From Luteibacter sp. dw_328 (GTDB lineage: Bacteria > Pseudomonadota > Gammaproteobacteria > Xanthomonadales > Rhodanobacteraceae): a stretch of DNA of 64,000 nt. The translations under genes were made by a program, and so were the position numbers. The stretch is taken from the NCBI RefSeq assembly GCF_018449605.1, contig NZ_JAAVUW010000008.1, positions 186,001-250,000 of the forward strand, in the 5' to 3' direction. The first letter of the stretch is position 1, and each line of letters starts with the position of its first letter. The notes below the pieces were generated by a model, which worked only from the letters and a program-made list of their open reading frames with translations, made no database searches and was not told where the DNA came from. Shown piece after piece: positions 9,577-19,787 of the stretch.

Positions 9577-11469
9577 ATGTCTAGCGAATCGAAAACCTGG
9601 CGTGACCGTGCGGGGCGCATCGCGCTCCCGGTGGTTTCGGCGCTGATGTTCGTTCTCTTCACCGGATTCATCGACGGCAATCCGGGCGTCGGTACGGACC
9701 AGTGGATGGCCCGCCCCGGCCACCTGATCGCCAACGCCATGCCGGGCCTGATGCTGGCCACCCTTCTGCTCACCCTCACGCGCCGCACCTGGTTGTCCTT
9801 CGGCATCGCGTTCCTTGCCCAGGGCATCGTGTTCGCGGTGAGCGCGATCAAGGTCAAGAATCTTGGTACGCCGCTGTTGCCTGCGGATTTCGGGCTGGTC
9901 GGTCAGCTGAGTAACGGTGGTCTGTCGCTCCTTTCGGGTTATCTGCCCCGGGAGATCGCACCGTATCTGGCTATCGCGGCACTGATCGCCGTCGTCGTTC
10001 TGCTGGTGCGTTTCGAGCCACCGGTCTTCGCACGCCGCACCTACGGCCGGCGCATCGTCGCCACCTTCGCCCTCGGCACCCTCTTCGTCACACTCTTCGC
10101 GGGCACACCGGGCTGGGCCAAGATCTACAACGGCCAGCGCCTCGGCATGATGCCCTGGTCGCCATCGGAAAACGCGGGATACAACGGCGTCGTCTCCAAC
10201 CTCATGCAGTTCCATCTTCAGGCCTCACGCAATAAGCCCAAGGACGATCCGAAGGCGGCACTGCAACTGATCGGCGATAACGACGGTGCGTTGCGTGAGC
10301 ACATGGCCGCCGCGTCACAGCACACGAGACAGCCCCCGGACATCGTCATCATCCAGAGTGAATCGTTCTTCGATCCTTCGGGTGTCAATGGCTACGACGA
10401 GGATGTCGCGCCCAACCTGCATCGCCTCACGCAGGAAGGCAGCGGCGGCGGCCTGCATGTTCCCACGTTCGGAGGCGGGACCATCCGCACCGAGTTCGAA
10501 GTACTCACGGGTCTCTCGCTGCGGTACTTCGGCAATATGCGCTACCCGTACCTGGATCTGCACAACCAGGTCGTTCCCAGCATGGTTCGCGCCCTGCGTT
10601 CGCACGGCTATGAAACCGTGGCCCTGCATGGACACAACCCCAATTTCTGGAACCGCCCGGCGGCGTTCAAGGCGATCGGCTTCGATCGGTTCGTCTCGCG
10701 CGCCGGCTTCCCCGCGAACGCGAAGAACGACGGCACCTATATGGCTGACAGCGCCATGACCGACGAGATCATGGCGCAGCTGCCTGACGCCGGCCCACAG
10801 CGCCTCATCTTCGCGATCAGCATCGAGGCGCATGGCCCTTACGATGGCTCCGACAACACGAACGTCGCGGAGCGCGACGCCATTCCCGTCCCGGCCGGCG
10901 TCGAGGGCAAGGACAAGCTCGAGTGGCAGAACTACGTCTATCACATGCATCACGCGGACGCCGAACTCGGCCGTCTGGCCGACCTGCTCGCGAAACGCGA
11001 GCGTCCGACTATCCTGTTGTTCTACGGCGATCATCTTCCTGCGTTGACCAACACGTATAACCACGCCGGGTTTCGCGACGGCCAGCCGTTCGATACGCAG
11101 ATGGTCCCGTGGGTGCTTGTAGACGCACACAACGACGGCCCGCCGGCAGTTCATGGCGATATGGCGTCGTGGATGTTGCCCGGCCTCGTACTGGAACGCG
11201 CCGGCATCCACGACGACGCGTATTTCGCTCTCACCCAGGTGCTCGGCAGCCAGCTCGCCTCGCTTACTCGGTCGCCGGACGCGAACGCCGCGCCCGAAGA
11301 CGCCGGCACGAAGCAGACCGATACCGCCATGGGCAACATCGCCCTGCTTCGCCTGACGAACAAGCTTGATCCGCTGCTTGCGCGTTACGCCCTGCCCGAC
11401 GCGGGCATCGATGTCGCCCGCCAGCCGGGCGAGGCGGAACATGATGCGGAGTCAGGCGCCGGGCAGTAG
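9577..11469 (+). CDS. LtaS/OpgB-type membrane phosphoglycerol transferase family protein
   Basis: Inner-membrane protein with several N-terminal transmembrane helices (the first around FSALMFVLFTGFI-like residues, then two more pairs) and a periplasmic sulfatase-fold domain. The active-site region is present: SESFFDPSG metal ligand, GGGTIRTEFEVLTG with the nucleophilic threonine, HGHNPNFWNR, and FYGDHLPALTN. In Gram-positives such proteins make lipoteichoic acid. In Gram-negatives relatives transfer phosphoglycerol or phosphoethanolamine to periplasmic glucans or surface glycans, which is the likelier role. The frame is open from an ATG at 9505, but those 24 residues do not resemble a membrane-protein start and I find no good ribosome binding site for either, so I prefer 9577. 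Confidence 0.85.
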   Translation: MSSESKTWRDRAGRIALPVVSALMFVLFTGFIDGNPGVGTDQWMARPGHLIANAMPGLMLATLLLTLTRRTWLSFGIAFLAQGIVFAVSAIKVKNLGTPLLPADFGLVGQLSNGGLSLLSGYLPREIAPYLAIAALIAVVVLLVRFEPPVFARRTYGRRIVATFALGTLFVTLFAGTPGWAKIYNGQRLGMMPWSPSENAGYNGVVSNLMQFHLQASRNKPKDDPKAALQLIGDNDGALREHMAAASQHTRQPPDIVIIQSESFFDPSGVNGYDEDVAPNLHRLTQEGSGGGLHVPTFGGGTIRTEFEVLTGLSLRYFGNMRYPYLDLHNQVVPSMVRALRSHGYETVALHGHNPNFWNRPAAFKAIGFDRFVSRAGFPANAKNDGTYMADSAMTDEIMAQLPDAGPQRLIFAISIEAHGPYDGSDNTNVAERDAIPVPAGVEGKDKLEWQNYVYHMHHADAELGRLADLLAKRERPTILLFYGDHLPALTNTYNHAGFRDGQPFDTQMVPWVLVDAHNDGPPAVHGDMASWMLPGLVLERAGIHDDAYFALTQVLGSQLASLTRSPDANAAPEDAGTKQTDTAMGNIALLRLTNKLDPLLARYALPDAGIDVARQPGEAEHDAESGAGQ

Positions 11470-11501
11470 TTGCCGCGGCGCGCAGGGACGTGCATTGATC
11501 G

Positions 11502-12392
11502 TCAGCGAACGACGGCCTGGTCCTCCACCCGGTAACTGAAGGGCTCGATATTTTCGTCCACAGTGAAGCGGACGATGGGAATAACCCGGCCCGTAACCAG
11601 CTGGTAATCGCGCTGAATGAGTTGCGCTCCCTTCAGGCCCTTCTCCTCGTAGGGCCCAGCGGTGTAGAAGAACGCCTCGAAGGGCACCTCCTGCGGCTTA
11701 TCCAGTGGCCAGGTCGCGACCATCAGCTCCATGTGCTGCATCACGTCGACCATGCCGGCGGGCACACGAGAGGCGATGCTCAGCGCAAACGAGGACTGGT
11801 CGACGCCGAAGCCGCATTGGTGATTGAACTGGTTGGGAAATGAGGTCACCGCCGCAAAGTGCTTACGCCACGCGTCGACGGTGTCGATGCCTTGCTCTTT
11901 GCACGGCACACTTTCGACGGGATACAGAGAACTGGCTCCGCACCCCTTCGGCCCTCTGCCACCCGTAATGGCATCGTGGGGAAAGGAGCAGAAAAGGGTG
12001 ATGGGAAACGTATCGGGGCTACCGCTTACCTCGGCCTCTTTCAGGATCAGCCCATGGGGACGTGCGTGCTCGCCGTAGAGGATGCGACTGCCCACGTCTT
12101 TGCGCAGATAGCTAAAGGAAAGTGCCTCCGGCGTCCCGGTCCCCGGGGACGGCTCCCAGGCGTGGCGATCGGGTTCATCGTCAGTCGGAACCGCATCGGT
12201 CGCGCGAATCAGCACGCCGTTGCAGTAATAGGCGGCCCTGCCGCCGTCACAGGCCATATCCGTCTTGTCGTAACGGGCGTTGAGCCGCGACGCGGTGTCG
12301 TCACCGGCGGCCTGCGGCCGCGAAAGATGTGTCTGGCAGGCGGCGCATTCGAACGCCAGGCAAAGCGAAAGAAGACTCAGTTTCCATGTCAT
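11502..12392 (-). CDS. Halovibrin (HvnA)-like secreted protein
   Basis: A 296-residue protein with an N-terminal signal ending in a lipobox-like LAFECAAC, so it is exported and may be lipid-anchored. An AAGGAG site precedes the ATG. The mature part has ASRLNARYDKTDMACDG, YYCNGVLIRATD, HAWEPSPGTGTPEALSFSYLRKD, ITLFCSFPHDA, CKEQGIDTVDAWRKHF, HQCGFGVD and VIPIVRFT, the segment order I recall for halovibrin HvnA-type proteins, secreted NAD-glycohydrolase-type toxins of Vibrio fischeri also found in Pseudomonas and Burkholderia. Several conserved cysteines suggest disulfides in an exported protein. Family assignment comes from memory of these motifs. Enzymatic activity is inferred. Confidence 0.65.
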   Translation of the reverse strand: MTWKLSLLSLCLAFECAACQTHLSRPQAAGDDTASRLNARYDKTDMACDGGRAAYYCNGVLIRATDAVPTDDEPDRHAWEPSPGTGTPEALSFSYLRKDVGSRILYGEHARPHGLILKEAEVSGSPDTFPITLFCSFPHDAITGGRGPKGCGASSLYPVESVPCKEQGIDTVDAWRKHFAAVTSFPNQFNHQCGFGVDQSSFALSIASRVPAGMVDVMQHMELMVATWPLDKPQEVPFEAFFYTAGPYEEKGLKGAQLIQRDYQLVTGRVIPIVRFTVDENIEPFSYRVEDQAVVR

Positions 12393-12515
12393 GGTCGTAC
12401 TCCTTGGGTGTGTACACGATCATTTTCTACGCCGCCGCCGCGTGGTCCGCAAGACGTTACGTGTAGTTGCCGATTCGACGCACTGATCCATGAAAGGATG
12501 TTCGCGCTCGCATAC

Positions 12516-12542
12516 AAAAAAGAAGCCCCGCTTTCGCGGGGC
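12516..12542 (-). terminator. Rho-independent terminator of groEL
   Basis: GC-rich stem (GCCCCG and complement, 12525-12542) followed on the minus strand by a short TTC and six U. It lies about 30 bp after the groEL stop. Confidence 0.88.
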
Positions 12543-12572
12543 CTCTTCGTATAGCGAGCCGGAGGGCTGGAC

Positions 12573-14240
<1,668 letters not shown>

Positions 14241-14279
14241 TTAGTGGATGAGATCGGGGAGAACGGGGCGAGCGAACGC

Positions 14280-14573
14280 TCAGCCTTCCAGAACCGCCAC
14301 GATGTCGTCTTCCTTCAGGAAGACCAGGTCTTCGCCGTCGACCTTGATTTCCTGGCCGGCGTACTTGCCGAACAGGACCACGTCGCCTTCCTTCACGCCC
14401 ATCGGGCGGAGCTGGCCGCTGGCCAGGAGGAGACCGGTACCGGCAGCGAGGACCTTGCCGCGGGTGGGCTTCTCGGTGGCGCTATCCGGGATAACGATGC
14501 CACCGGCGGAAACGCGCTCTTCTTCGAGGCGCTTGACGATGACGCGGTCGTGCAGCGGGCGCAGTTTGCTCAT
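14280..14573 (-). CDS. groES: Co-chaperonin GroES
   Basis: The 97-residue lid of the GroEL chamber. It starts [19 protein letters not shown] and has the mobile-loop region [18 protein letters not shown] and the [18 protein letters not shown] segment. The frame is open five codons further upstream, but GGAG six bases before this ATG and the family's usual start decide for 14573. First gene of groES-groEL. Confidence 0.98.
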   Translation of the reverse strand: MSKLRPLHDRVIVKRLEEERVSAGGIVIPDSATEKPTRGKVLAAGTGLLLASGQLRPMGVKEGDVVLFGKYAGQEIKVDGEDLVFLKEDDIVAVLEG

Positions 14574-14621
14574 GACTTCTCCAAACATGTGTTTGACGGA
14601 TAAGGAAAAAGGTCCACCCTG

Positions 14622-14648
14622 TTAGCACTTGCTCAGGGTGAGTGCCAG
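14622..14648 (-). promoter_or_regulatory. CIRCE operator (HrcA site) of groES-groEL
   Basis: Reads TTAGCACTT-N9-GAGTGCCAG on the plus strand (CTGGCACTC-N9-AAGTGCTAA on the coding strand). It matches the CIRCE consensus TTAGCACTC-N9-GAGTGCTAA at 8 of 9 and 7 of 9 arm positions with the exact nine-base spacer. It sits between the predicted -10 and the groES start, where HrcA repressor normally binds. Confidence 0.88.
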
Positions 14649-14649
14649 A

Positions 14650-14655
14650 ATTTTA
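14650..14655 (-). promoter_or_regulatory. Likely -10 box of groES-groEL promoter
   Basis: TAAAAT on the coding strand, directly upstream of the CIRCE element. A weak TTCCGA lies 18 bases further upstream as a possible -35. The start of transcription would fall inside CIRCE, the usual arrangement for HrcA repression. Confidence 0.55.
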
Positions 14656-14767
14656 GCCCTAAGCTTTCCTGATTCGGAAGAGCTGCGGTTGCTCGACAGA
14701 TGGCGGCGGCACGAAACCGTTCAAGGCCCCGGGTTCAAAAAAGGGCGGAAGAGACGACAATCGGCCC

Positions 14768-15097
14768 ATGTCCGAACCCATCGCTGTCCTCATTGCCTGC
14801 CCATCAGGCGAACCCGCCGAATCGCTCGCCCGCGCCCTTGTGGAGGCGGGTCTGGCCGCCTGCGTGAACCGGCTACCGGGAGTGCGCTCCACCTACCGCT
14901 GGAAAGGCGAGATCGTCACCGACGAGGAAGACCTGCTGGTGGCGAAGACGACCCGAGAGGCGTTCGCCGCCCTGGAGCGCTTCGTCCTGGCGCGACATCC
15001 TTATGACGTACCGGAAATCGTCGCCCTCCCCGTCGTGGCCGGGCATGCGCCCTACCTGGCGTGGCTGGAGGCCAGCGTCGGCGTCGACGCAAGCTAA
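14768..15097 (+). CDS. cutA: Divalent-cation tolerance protein CutA
   Basis: A 109-residue small trimeric cytosolic protein of the CutA1 family, named after copper tolerance in E. coli, although its molecular role remains unclear. It shows the family pattern: VLIACPSGEPAESLARALVE, LAACVNRLPGVRSTYRWKGEI, EDLLVAKTT and HPYDVPEIVALPV. It starts about 120 bp from the divergent groES promoter and lies 72 bp before dsbD, a pairing common in proteobacteria. Confidence 0.95.
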   Translation: MSEPIAVLIACPSGEPAESLARALVEAGLAACVNRLPGVRSTYRWKGEIVTDEEDLLVAKTTREAFAALERFVLARHPYDVPEIVALPVVAGHAPYLAWLEASVGVDAS

Positions 15098-15169
15098 CCC
15101 GGGTTCGCCCGGTCATAATGGTCGACGCCCCACGCGCCTCGTCACCGCTCTTGCTCCACGGAGATCACC

Positions 15170-17431
15170 ATGTCGTCGCTTCGCCGCCTTGCGCGGAACC
15201 TGGTCGCCGCATTCGGCCTGTTGCTCGTTGCCCTGCCCGCGTTCGCACAAAGCGACGACGACCTGCTGCCCGTCACCGAGGCTTTCCACCTCACGACGGA
15301 TGCCAGCCAGCCGGGCATGGTCAAGCTGCACTGGCGCATCGCGCCGGATTATTACCTCTACCGTGGCCGGATCAAGATCAAGGCGGCGGATCCTGCCGCG
15401 GTGTCGCTCGGCGACCCGACGCTGCCCGACGGCCTGAAGAAGCATGACGAGTACCTGGGCGATGTCGAGATCTACCACGGCGATATCGAAGCCAGCGTGC
15501 CGTACAAGCTGCTCGCCACCGCCACCACACCGCTTGCCCTCGACATTCAGTACCAGGGCTGCCACGAAGTCGAACCGAAGATCTGCTATCCGCCGAATAC
15601 CGAGCACCTGAAGCTCACCATCGGTGGCGCATCGACCATTCCTACCGGCCCCGCACCCACTGCCGCGCCGGCAGCCGCCGCCCCCGTGGCTGGCGGCGCC
15701 TCGCTTCTTGGTGCGCCGGCCGCGGTGCCGGGCACGGACGCGACCGCCGTGCCGGCCGAGCAGGCGTTCCGCTTCGAAGCCATCGTGAAGTCACGCGACG
15801 CGCTGCTGCTGCGCTGGACGATGCCGAAGGACTACTACCTCTATCGCGACAAGACCGAGATCACAGTCGCGTCCCCGGCTGGCGTGACGGCGGGCGAGCC
15901 TGATTGGCCGAGTGGTGTCGCACACCACGACGAGCACTTCGGTGACACCATCGTTTACTTCGACCAGGTGGAGCTGCCCGTCCCGCTCAAGGGCACGGCG
16001 GACGCGAAGACCGCCGAGCTCGACGTCGCCTACCAGGGCTGCCTCGAGAACGGGATCTGCTATCCGGTCATGAAGCGCCATATCAGCGTGGACTTTGGCG
16101 CCGGTACGGCGACCGTCGGTACGCCCGTTGCGGCGCCGGTCGCTGCTACGGCCGCCATGGTGAAGGAAGTCGCACCGACACCCCCGCCCGCGGGCCTGGT
16201 TCCCAAGAGCGAGGCGCCGCTCGGCTTCATCGCCGCCATCGGCCTCGCCCTTCTGGGCGGTCTCGTGCTCAACCTGATGCCTTGCGTGCTGCCGGTGCTG
16301 TCGCTGAAGGCGATCACGGTCCTGGAAAGCGGGGAGAGCCCGGGCGCCGCGCGGAAGCACGCTCTCTGGTACACCGCCGGCGTACTGGTGGCCTTCGCCG
16401 CACTCGGCGTGATCATCGTCGGCATCCGGGCCGCCGGCCATGGCATCCAGTGGGGTGCCCAGTTCCAGCAGCCACTGGCTATCGGCATCCTGGTTTACGT
16501 GATGCTCGCCGTGGGTCTGTCGATGTCCGGCCTCTTCGAGATCGGCGGCTCGCTGGGCAACGTCGGCAGCGGCCTGGCCTCGCGCTCGGGCCCGTCGGGC
16601 GACTTTTTCACCGGCGTGCTTGCCGTCGTCGTGGCCAGCCCCTGCACGGCTCCCTTCATGGGGTCGGCCATCGCCTTCGCGTTCGCCGCACCGGTGGGCG
16701 TGGCCTTCCTGATCTTTCTCGCGCTCGGCCTGGGCCTTGCGCTGCCCTTCCTGTTGATAGGCTTCGTGCCCGCGATCGCCCGCCTGCTGCCGCGTCCCGG
16801 CCGCTGGATGGAGACGCTGAAGCAGGCCCTCGCCTTCCCGATGTATCTCACGGCGGTATGGCTGCTCTGGGTACTGACCAAGCAGCGCGGCGCCGATGCG
16901 ACGGCACTGGTGCTGGCCGGCGGTGTGCTGCTCGCCATGGCGCTGTGGTGGTACGGCCGCACCCGTCATCGCAGCGGCGGCCTGTCCTGGATCTTCACCG
17001 CGGTCCTGGCCGTGGGCGCCGTGGCGGCGCTGTGGACCGTGCACGGCCTGCCGGCGCAGACCGCGACCACGGTCGCCAGCGACGGCATCGTGTCCTACTC
17101 GCCCGAGAAACTCGCCGAACTGCGTGCCGCTGGCACACCGGTGCTGGTCGACATGACGGCGGACTGGTGCATCACCTGCAAGGCCAATGAACACGCCGTG
17201 CTCGACACGGATGCGTTCAAGGCCCTGCTCAAGCGCACCGGCACCGTGTACATGCGCGGCGACTGGACCGACGTCAATGCGACGATCGCCGCCTTCCTCG
17301 AGAAGTACCATTCCGTGGGCGTGCCGCTTTACGTGGTCTACCCGAAGGGCGGCGGCGACGGACACAAGCTGTCCACCGTGCTCACCTACGACACAGTGCA
17401 GCAGGCACTCGAAGCCGCCGCGTCACCATGA
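15170..17431 (+). CDS. dsbD: Thiol:disulfide interchange protein DsbD with duplicated N-terminal domain
   Basis: Carries electrons from cytosolic thioredoxin across the inner membrane to periplasmic DsbC, DsbG and cytochrome c maturation partners. After a signal peptide (residues 1-27) there are two DsbD-alpha domains in tandem. The first has C131/C139 in YQGCHEVEPKICYPP and the second has C291/C297 in YQGCLENGICYPV; both have a DYYLYR motif, and an Ala/Pro linker (about 155-195) separates them. The transmembrane CcdA-like domain follows with LNLMPCVLPVLSLK and VASPCTAPFMG, and then a C-terminal thioredoxin domain with ADWCITCKA. At 753 residues it is almost 190 longer than E. coli DsbD, and the duplication accounts for this. 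Its stop overlaps the next gene by ATGA. Confidence 0.95.
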   Translation: MSSLRRLARNLVAAFGLLLVALPAFAQSDDDLLPVTEAFHLTTDASQPGMVKLHWRIAPDYYLYRGRIKIKAADPAAVSLGDPTLPDGLKKHDEYLGDVEIYHGDIEASVPYKLLATATTPLALDIQYQGCHEVEPKICYPPNTEHLKLTIGGASTIPTGPAPTAAPAAAAPVAGGASLLGAPAAVPGTDATAVPAEQAFRFEAIVKSRDALLLRWTMPKDYYLYRDKTEITVASPAGVTAGEPDWPSGVAHHDEHFGDTIVYFDQVELPVPLKGTADAKTAELDVAYQGCLENGICYPVMKRHISVDFGAGTATVGTPVAAPVAATAAMVKEVAPTPPPAGLVPKSEAPLGFIAAIGLALLGGLVLNLMPCVLPVLSLKAITVLESGESPGAARKHALWYTAGVLVAFAALGVIIVGIRAAGHGIQWGAQFQQPLAIGILVYVMLAVGLSMSGLFEIGGSLGNVGSGLASRSGPSGDFFTGVLAVVVASPCTAPFMGSAIAFAFAAPVGVAFLIFLALGLGLALPFLLIGFVPAIARLLPRPGRWMETLKQALAFPMYLTAVWLLWVLTKQRGADATALVLAGGVLLAMALWWYGRTRHRSGGLSWIFTAVLAVGAVAALWTVHGLPAQTATTVASDGIVSYSPEKLAELRAAGTPVLVDMTADWCITCKANEHAVLDTDAFKALLKRTGTVYMRGDWTDVNATIAAFLEKYHSVGVPLYVVYPKGGGDGHKLSTVLTYDTVQQALEAAASP

Positions 17432-17967
17432 CGCGCGGCCCGACCTTCTGGATCGTCGTGCTGGCGATCCTTGGAGCGACGGGCGGCTTATGGGTCGAAC
17501 ACCGGCGCTTGCATCCGCCACCGCCACAGGGCGTCACCGTGGCTGATATCGGCGACCTGGCGCCGGTGGCCAGCTTCGTCACCGTCGATGGCAAGCCGCG
17601 CCAACTGTCGGACTGGCGTGGCAAGCGCGTGCTGATCAATTTCTGGGCCAGTTGGTGCGGACCGTGCCGACGCGAGATGCCGCTGCTCGACGCAGCGTAT
17701 TCGCGACATCGCGACCGGAATGTCGCGGTCCTCGGACTCGCCGAGGACACGGCTGCCGGGGTTCGCGGTTTTCTCGCCAAGCAACCCGTGAGTTACCCCG
17801 TGATGCTGGTGGACGCCGATGCGCCCGGTGGTTCGCTTTCTTTCGGCAACACGCGCCGGGTGTTGCCCTATAGCGTCCTGATCGGGGAAGACGGGCGTAT
17901 CCTGCGCCGCAAAGTGGGTACCTTCACCGGTCCCGAACTCGACGAATGGCTCGCACCCGCACGATGA
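17428..17967 (+). CDS. TlpA-family periplasmic thioredoxin-like reductase
   Basis: A 179-residue membrane-anchored thioredoxin fold protein. An N-terminal hydrophobic segment (FWIVVLAILGATGGLW) precedes a TlpA/ResA-like domain with the redox motif FWASWCGPCRREMPLL and the cis-proline region VLPYSVLIGEDG. The ATG overlaps the dsbD stop, so it is translationally coupled and is a likely electron acceptor from DsbD, for example for cytochrome c maturation or rescue of periplasmic thiols. The exact partner cannot be told. Confidence 0.92.
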   Translation: MTRGPTFWIVVLAILGATGGLWVEHRRLHPPPPQGVTVADIGDLAPVASFVTVDGKPRQLSDWRGKRVLINFWASWCGPCRREMPLLDAAYSRHRDRNVAVLGLAEDTAAGVRGFLAKQPVSYPVMLVDADAPGGSLSFGNTRRVLPYSVLIGEDGRILRRKVGTFTGPELDEWLAPAR

Positions 17968-17978
17968 AGGAAGTTCCC

Positions 17979-18533
17979 ATGGATGGTCTGCCATCCCCCG
18001 ACGAAGCGATCGACCGGAGCCGCCTCTGGCTCGAGAAGGCTGTGATCGGCCTCAATCTTTGCCCGTTCGCCAAAGCCGTGCACAAGAAAGGCCAGGTCCG
18101 TTACGTCCTCAGTGCCGCCACGCAGCCGCTCGAACTGCTCGACGATCTCAAACGTGAACTCGAATACCTGCGTGACGTGCCCGCCGAAACGGTGGACACC
18201 ACGCTGCTGATCCACCCGGGCGTACTGGGTGACTTCGAGGATTTCAACGAATTCCTCGAGGTGGCGGACCTCGCCGTGGACGACCTGGGCCTCGATGGCG
18301 AGATCCAGGTGGCCAGCTTCCACCCCGACTTTCAGTTCGAGGGCACCGGCCCCGACGACATTACCAACTACACCAACCGCTCGCCCTATCCGACGCTGCA
18401 CCTGCTCCGCGAGGAAAGCATCGACAAGGCCGTGGCCGCCTTTCCGGACGCCTCGAAAATCTTCGAAGCGAATATGGCGACGCTGGATGAGCTGGGCATC
18501 GAGGGCTGGAAGAAGCTGTTTCCGGAAGACTGA
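17979..18533 (+). CDS. DUF1415 family protein
   Basis: A soluble protein of 184 residues with the DUF1415 pattern: RLWLEKAVIGLNLCPFAKAVHKKGQVRYVLS, LLIHPGVLGDFEDFNEFL, VASFHPDFQFEGTGPDDITNYTNRSPYPTLHLLREESID. The conserved CPFA and NRSPYP segments suggest an enzyme, but no reaction is established that I know of. The frame is open from 17946 inside the tlpA-like gene. I chose the ATG at 17979 because AAGGAAG lies six bases upstream. It is probably the last gene of the dsbD operon. Confidence 0.9.
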   Translation: MDGLPSPDEAIDRSRLWLEKAVIGLNLCPFAKAVHKKGQVRYVLSAATQPLELLDDLKRELEYLRDVPAETVDTTLLIHPGVLGDFEDFNEFLEVADLAVDDLGLDGEIQVASFHPDFQFEGTGPDDITNYTNRSPYPTLHLLREESIDKAVAAFPDASKIFEANMATLDELGIEGWKKLFPED

Positions 18534-18540
18534 AACCTCC

Positions 18541-18563
18541 TGTAGGAGCCGATTCATCGGCGA
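18541..18563. repeat. REP-like hairpin repeat 2
   Basis: TGTAGGAGCCGATTCATCGGC: stem GCCGA/TCGGC with TTCA loop and TAGGAG arm. The first 23 bases of this element lie just after the DUF1415 stop. Confidence 0.85.
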
Positions 18564-18635
18564 TGCTCTTCCTTCGGTGGGAACCGAGGCTAGCAACCTC
18601 AAGGGCGCGGCTGCCCCGCGGGTTTATTTACCATT

Positions 18636-18656
18636 CCCCGATGAATCGGCTCCCAC
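18636..18656. repeat. REP-like hairpin repeat 3
   Basis: Inverted copy, CCCCGATGAATCGGCTCCC, facing repeat 2 across 72 bp. Pairs of inverted REPs are typical of REP clusters. The rest of 18657-18836 contains no gene I would support; the aroQ promoter should be here. Confidence 0.8.
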
Positions 18657-18836
18657 CCCGCCTATGCTGCTGCAAGGCTGATTTAGTGAATGGGCTGACG
18701 CCCCTCCATACTCTGCAGCATGGAAAGTCGCGATCTCCAGCGATCTACGTCGAACTTCATCGAACTGGACAAGCCGAGACGACAGGCGCACACTGCGCGG
18801 CGTTCCGGAACCCCGGACCCACGGCACAGGTGAACA

Positions 18837-19286
18837 GTGGCCAGGATCCTCGTCCTGCACGGACCCAACCTCAATCTGCTCGGCGTCCGCGAACCGTCGG
18901 TCTACGGTCATGAGACCCTCGCTGACATCAACGTCTCGCTGCAGGCCCGCGCCCAGGCGGCCGGTCACGAGCTGAGCTGGTTCCAGTCAAACGCCGAACA
19001 CGAGTTGATCGCCCGGATCCATCAGGCACGCGACGAAGGTGTCGCCTGGATCCTGATCAACCCGGCCGCGTTCACGCATACCTCCATTGCCATTCGCGAT
19101 GCCCTCGCCGGCGTGTCGATCCCGTTCATCGAGATCCACCTGTCCAATCCGCATGCGCGCGAGGCGTTCCGCCACCACTCGTATATGTCCGACGTGGCCG
19201 CCGGCGTGATCTGCGGCTTCGGCGGCGACAGCTATCGCCTGGCGCTCGAAGCGGCGTTGCTCCGCCTCGCGGTGCCCGCGGCTTAA
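18837..19286 (+). CDS. aroQ: 3-dehydroquinate dehydratase, type II
   Basis: Third step of the shikimate pathway, dehydrating 3-dehydroquinate to 3-dehydroshikimate in the cytosol. The 149-residue protein has the type II signature: [21 protein letters not shown] at the N-terminus with the catalytic tyrosine, then [43 protein letters not shown] and the late [11 protein letters not shown]. It starts at GTG. It is first in the aroQ-accB-accC cluster that is common in gammaproteobacteria. Confidence 0.97.
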   Translation: MARILVLHGPNLNLLGVREPSVYGHETLADINVSLQARAQAAGHELSWFQSNAEHELIARIHQARDEGVAWILINPAAFTHTSIAIRDALAGVSIPFIEIHLSNPHAREAFRHHSYMSDVAAGVICGFGGDSYRLALEAALLRLAVPAA

Positions 19287-19314
19287 ATCCCCATTCCACA
19301 AGAAGGTTTGTCCC

Positions 19315-19776
19315 ATGGACCTGCGAAAGATCAAGAAACTCATCGACCTGCTCGAGGAATCCAACCTCGCCGAGCTGGAAATCAAGGAAGGCGAAGAAGT
19401 AGTCCGCCTGTCGCGCGTGCCCAAGGGCACCGTCCCCGCGCAGCAGATGTATGCCGCCCCGATGCAGGCCGCTCCGGTTGCTGCCGCCCCTGTGGCCGCC
19501 GCGCCGACCGCACCTGCTGTCGTCGAAAGCGGTCTTCCGGCCGGTCACGTGACCAAGGCACCGATGGTCGGCACCTTCTATGCGTCGTCCACGCCGGGCG
19601 CTCCGGCGTTCGCCACGGTCGGCAAGCAGGTCAAGGCCGGTGAAACGCTGGGCATCATCGAAGCGATGAAGATGTTCAACCAGATCGAGGCAGACGTCTC
19701 GGGTACCGTCGTCGCTGTTCTGGTCGAGAACGGCCAGCCGGTCGAATTCGACGAACCCATGTTCGTCATCGCCTGA
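19315..19776 (+). CDS. accB: Biotin carboxyl carrier protein of acetyl-CoA carboxylase
   Basis: Carries biotin between the carboxylase (AccC) and the carboxyltransferase (AccA/AccD) in the first step of fatty acid synthesis. The 153-residue protein has an N-terminal [23 protein letters not shown] helical region, a flexible Ala/Pro linker (residues about 47-70) and the biotinyl domain with Lys119 in EAMKM as the attachment site. 28 bp after aroQ and 11 bp before accC. Confidence 0.98.
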   Translation: MDLRKIKKLIDLLEESNLAELEIKEGEEVVRLSRVPKGTVPAQQMYAAPMQAAPVAAAPVAAAPTAPAVVESGLPAGHVTKAPMVGTFYASSTPGAPAFATVGKQVKAGETLGIIEAMKMFNQIEADVSGTVVAVLVENGQPVEFDEPMFVIA

Positions 19777-19787
19777 GGTCTGTCGTT

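Noticed and set aside
15791..17365. 524-codon frame opposite dsbD
   Set aside because: Antisense frame through transmembrane-coding sequence, His/Arg/Gln-rich and without any hydrophobic pattern.
18720..18833. Possible 37-codon leader peptide upstream of aroQ
   Set aside because: It has an ATG and ends three bases before the aroQ GTG, but no ribosome binding site, no run of amino acids typical of attenuators and no alternative hairpins.
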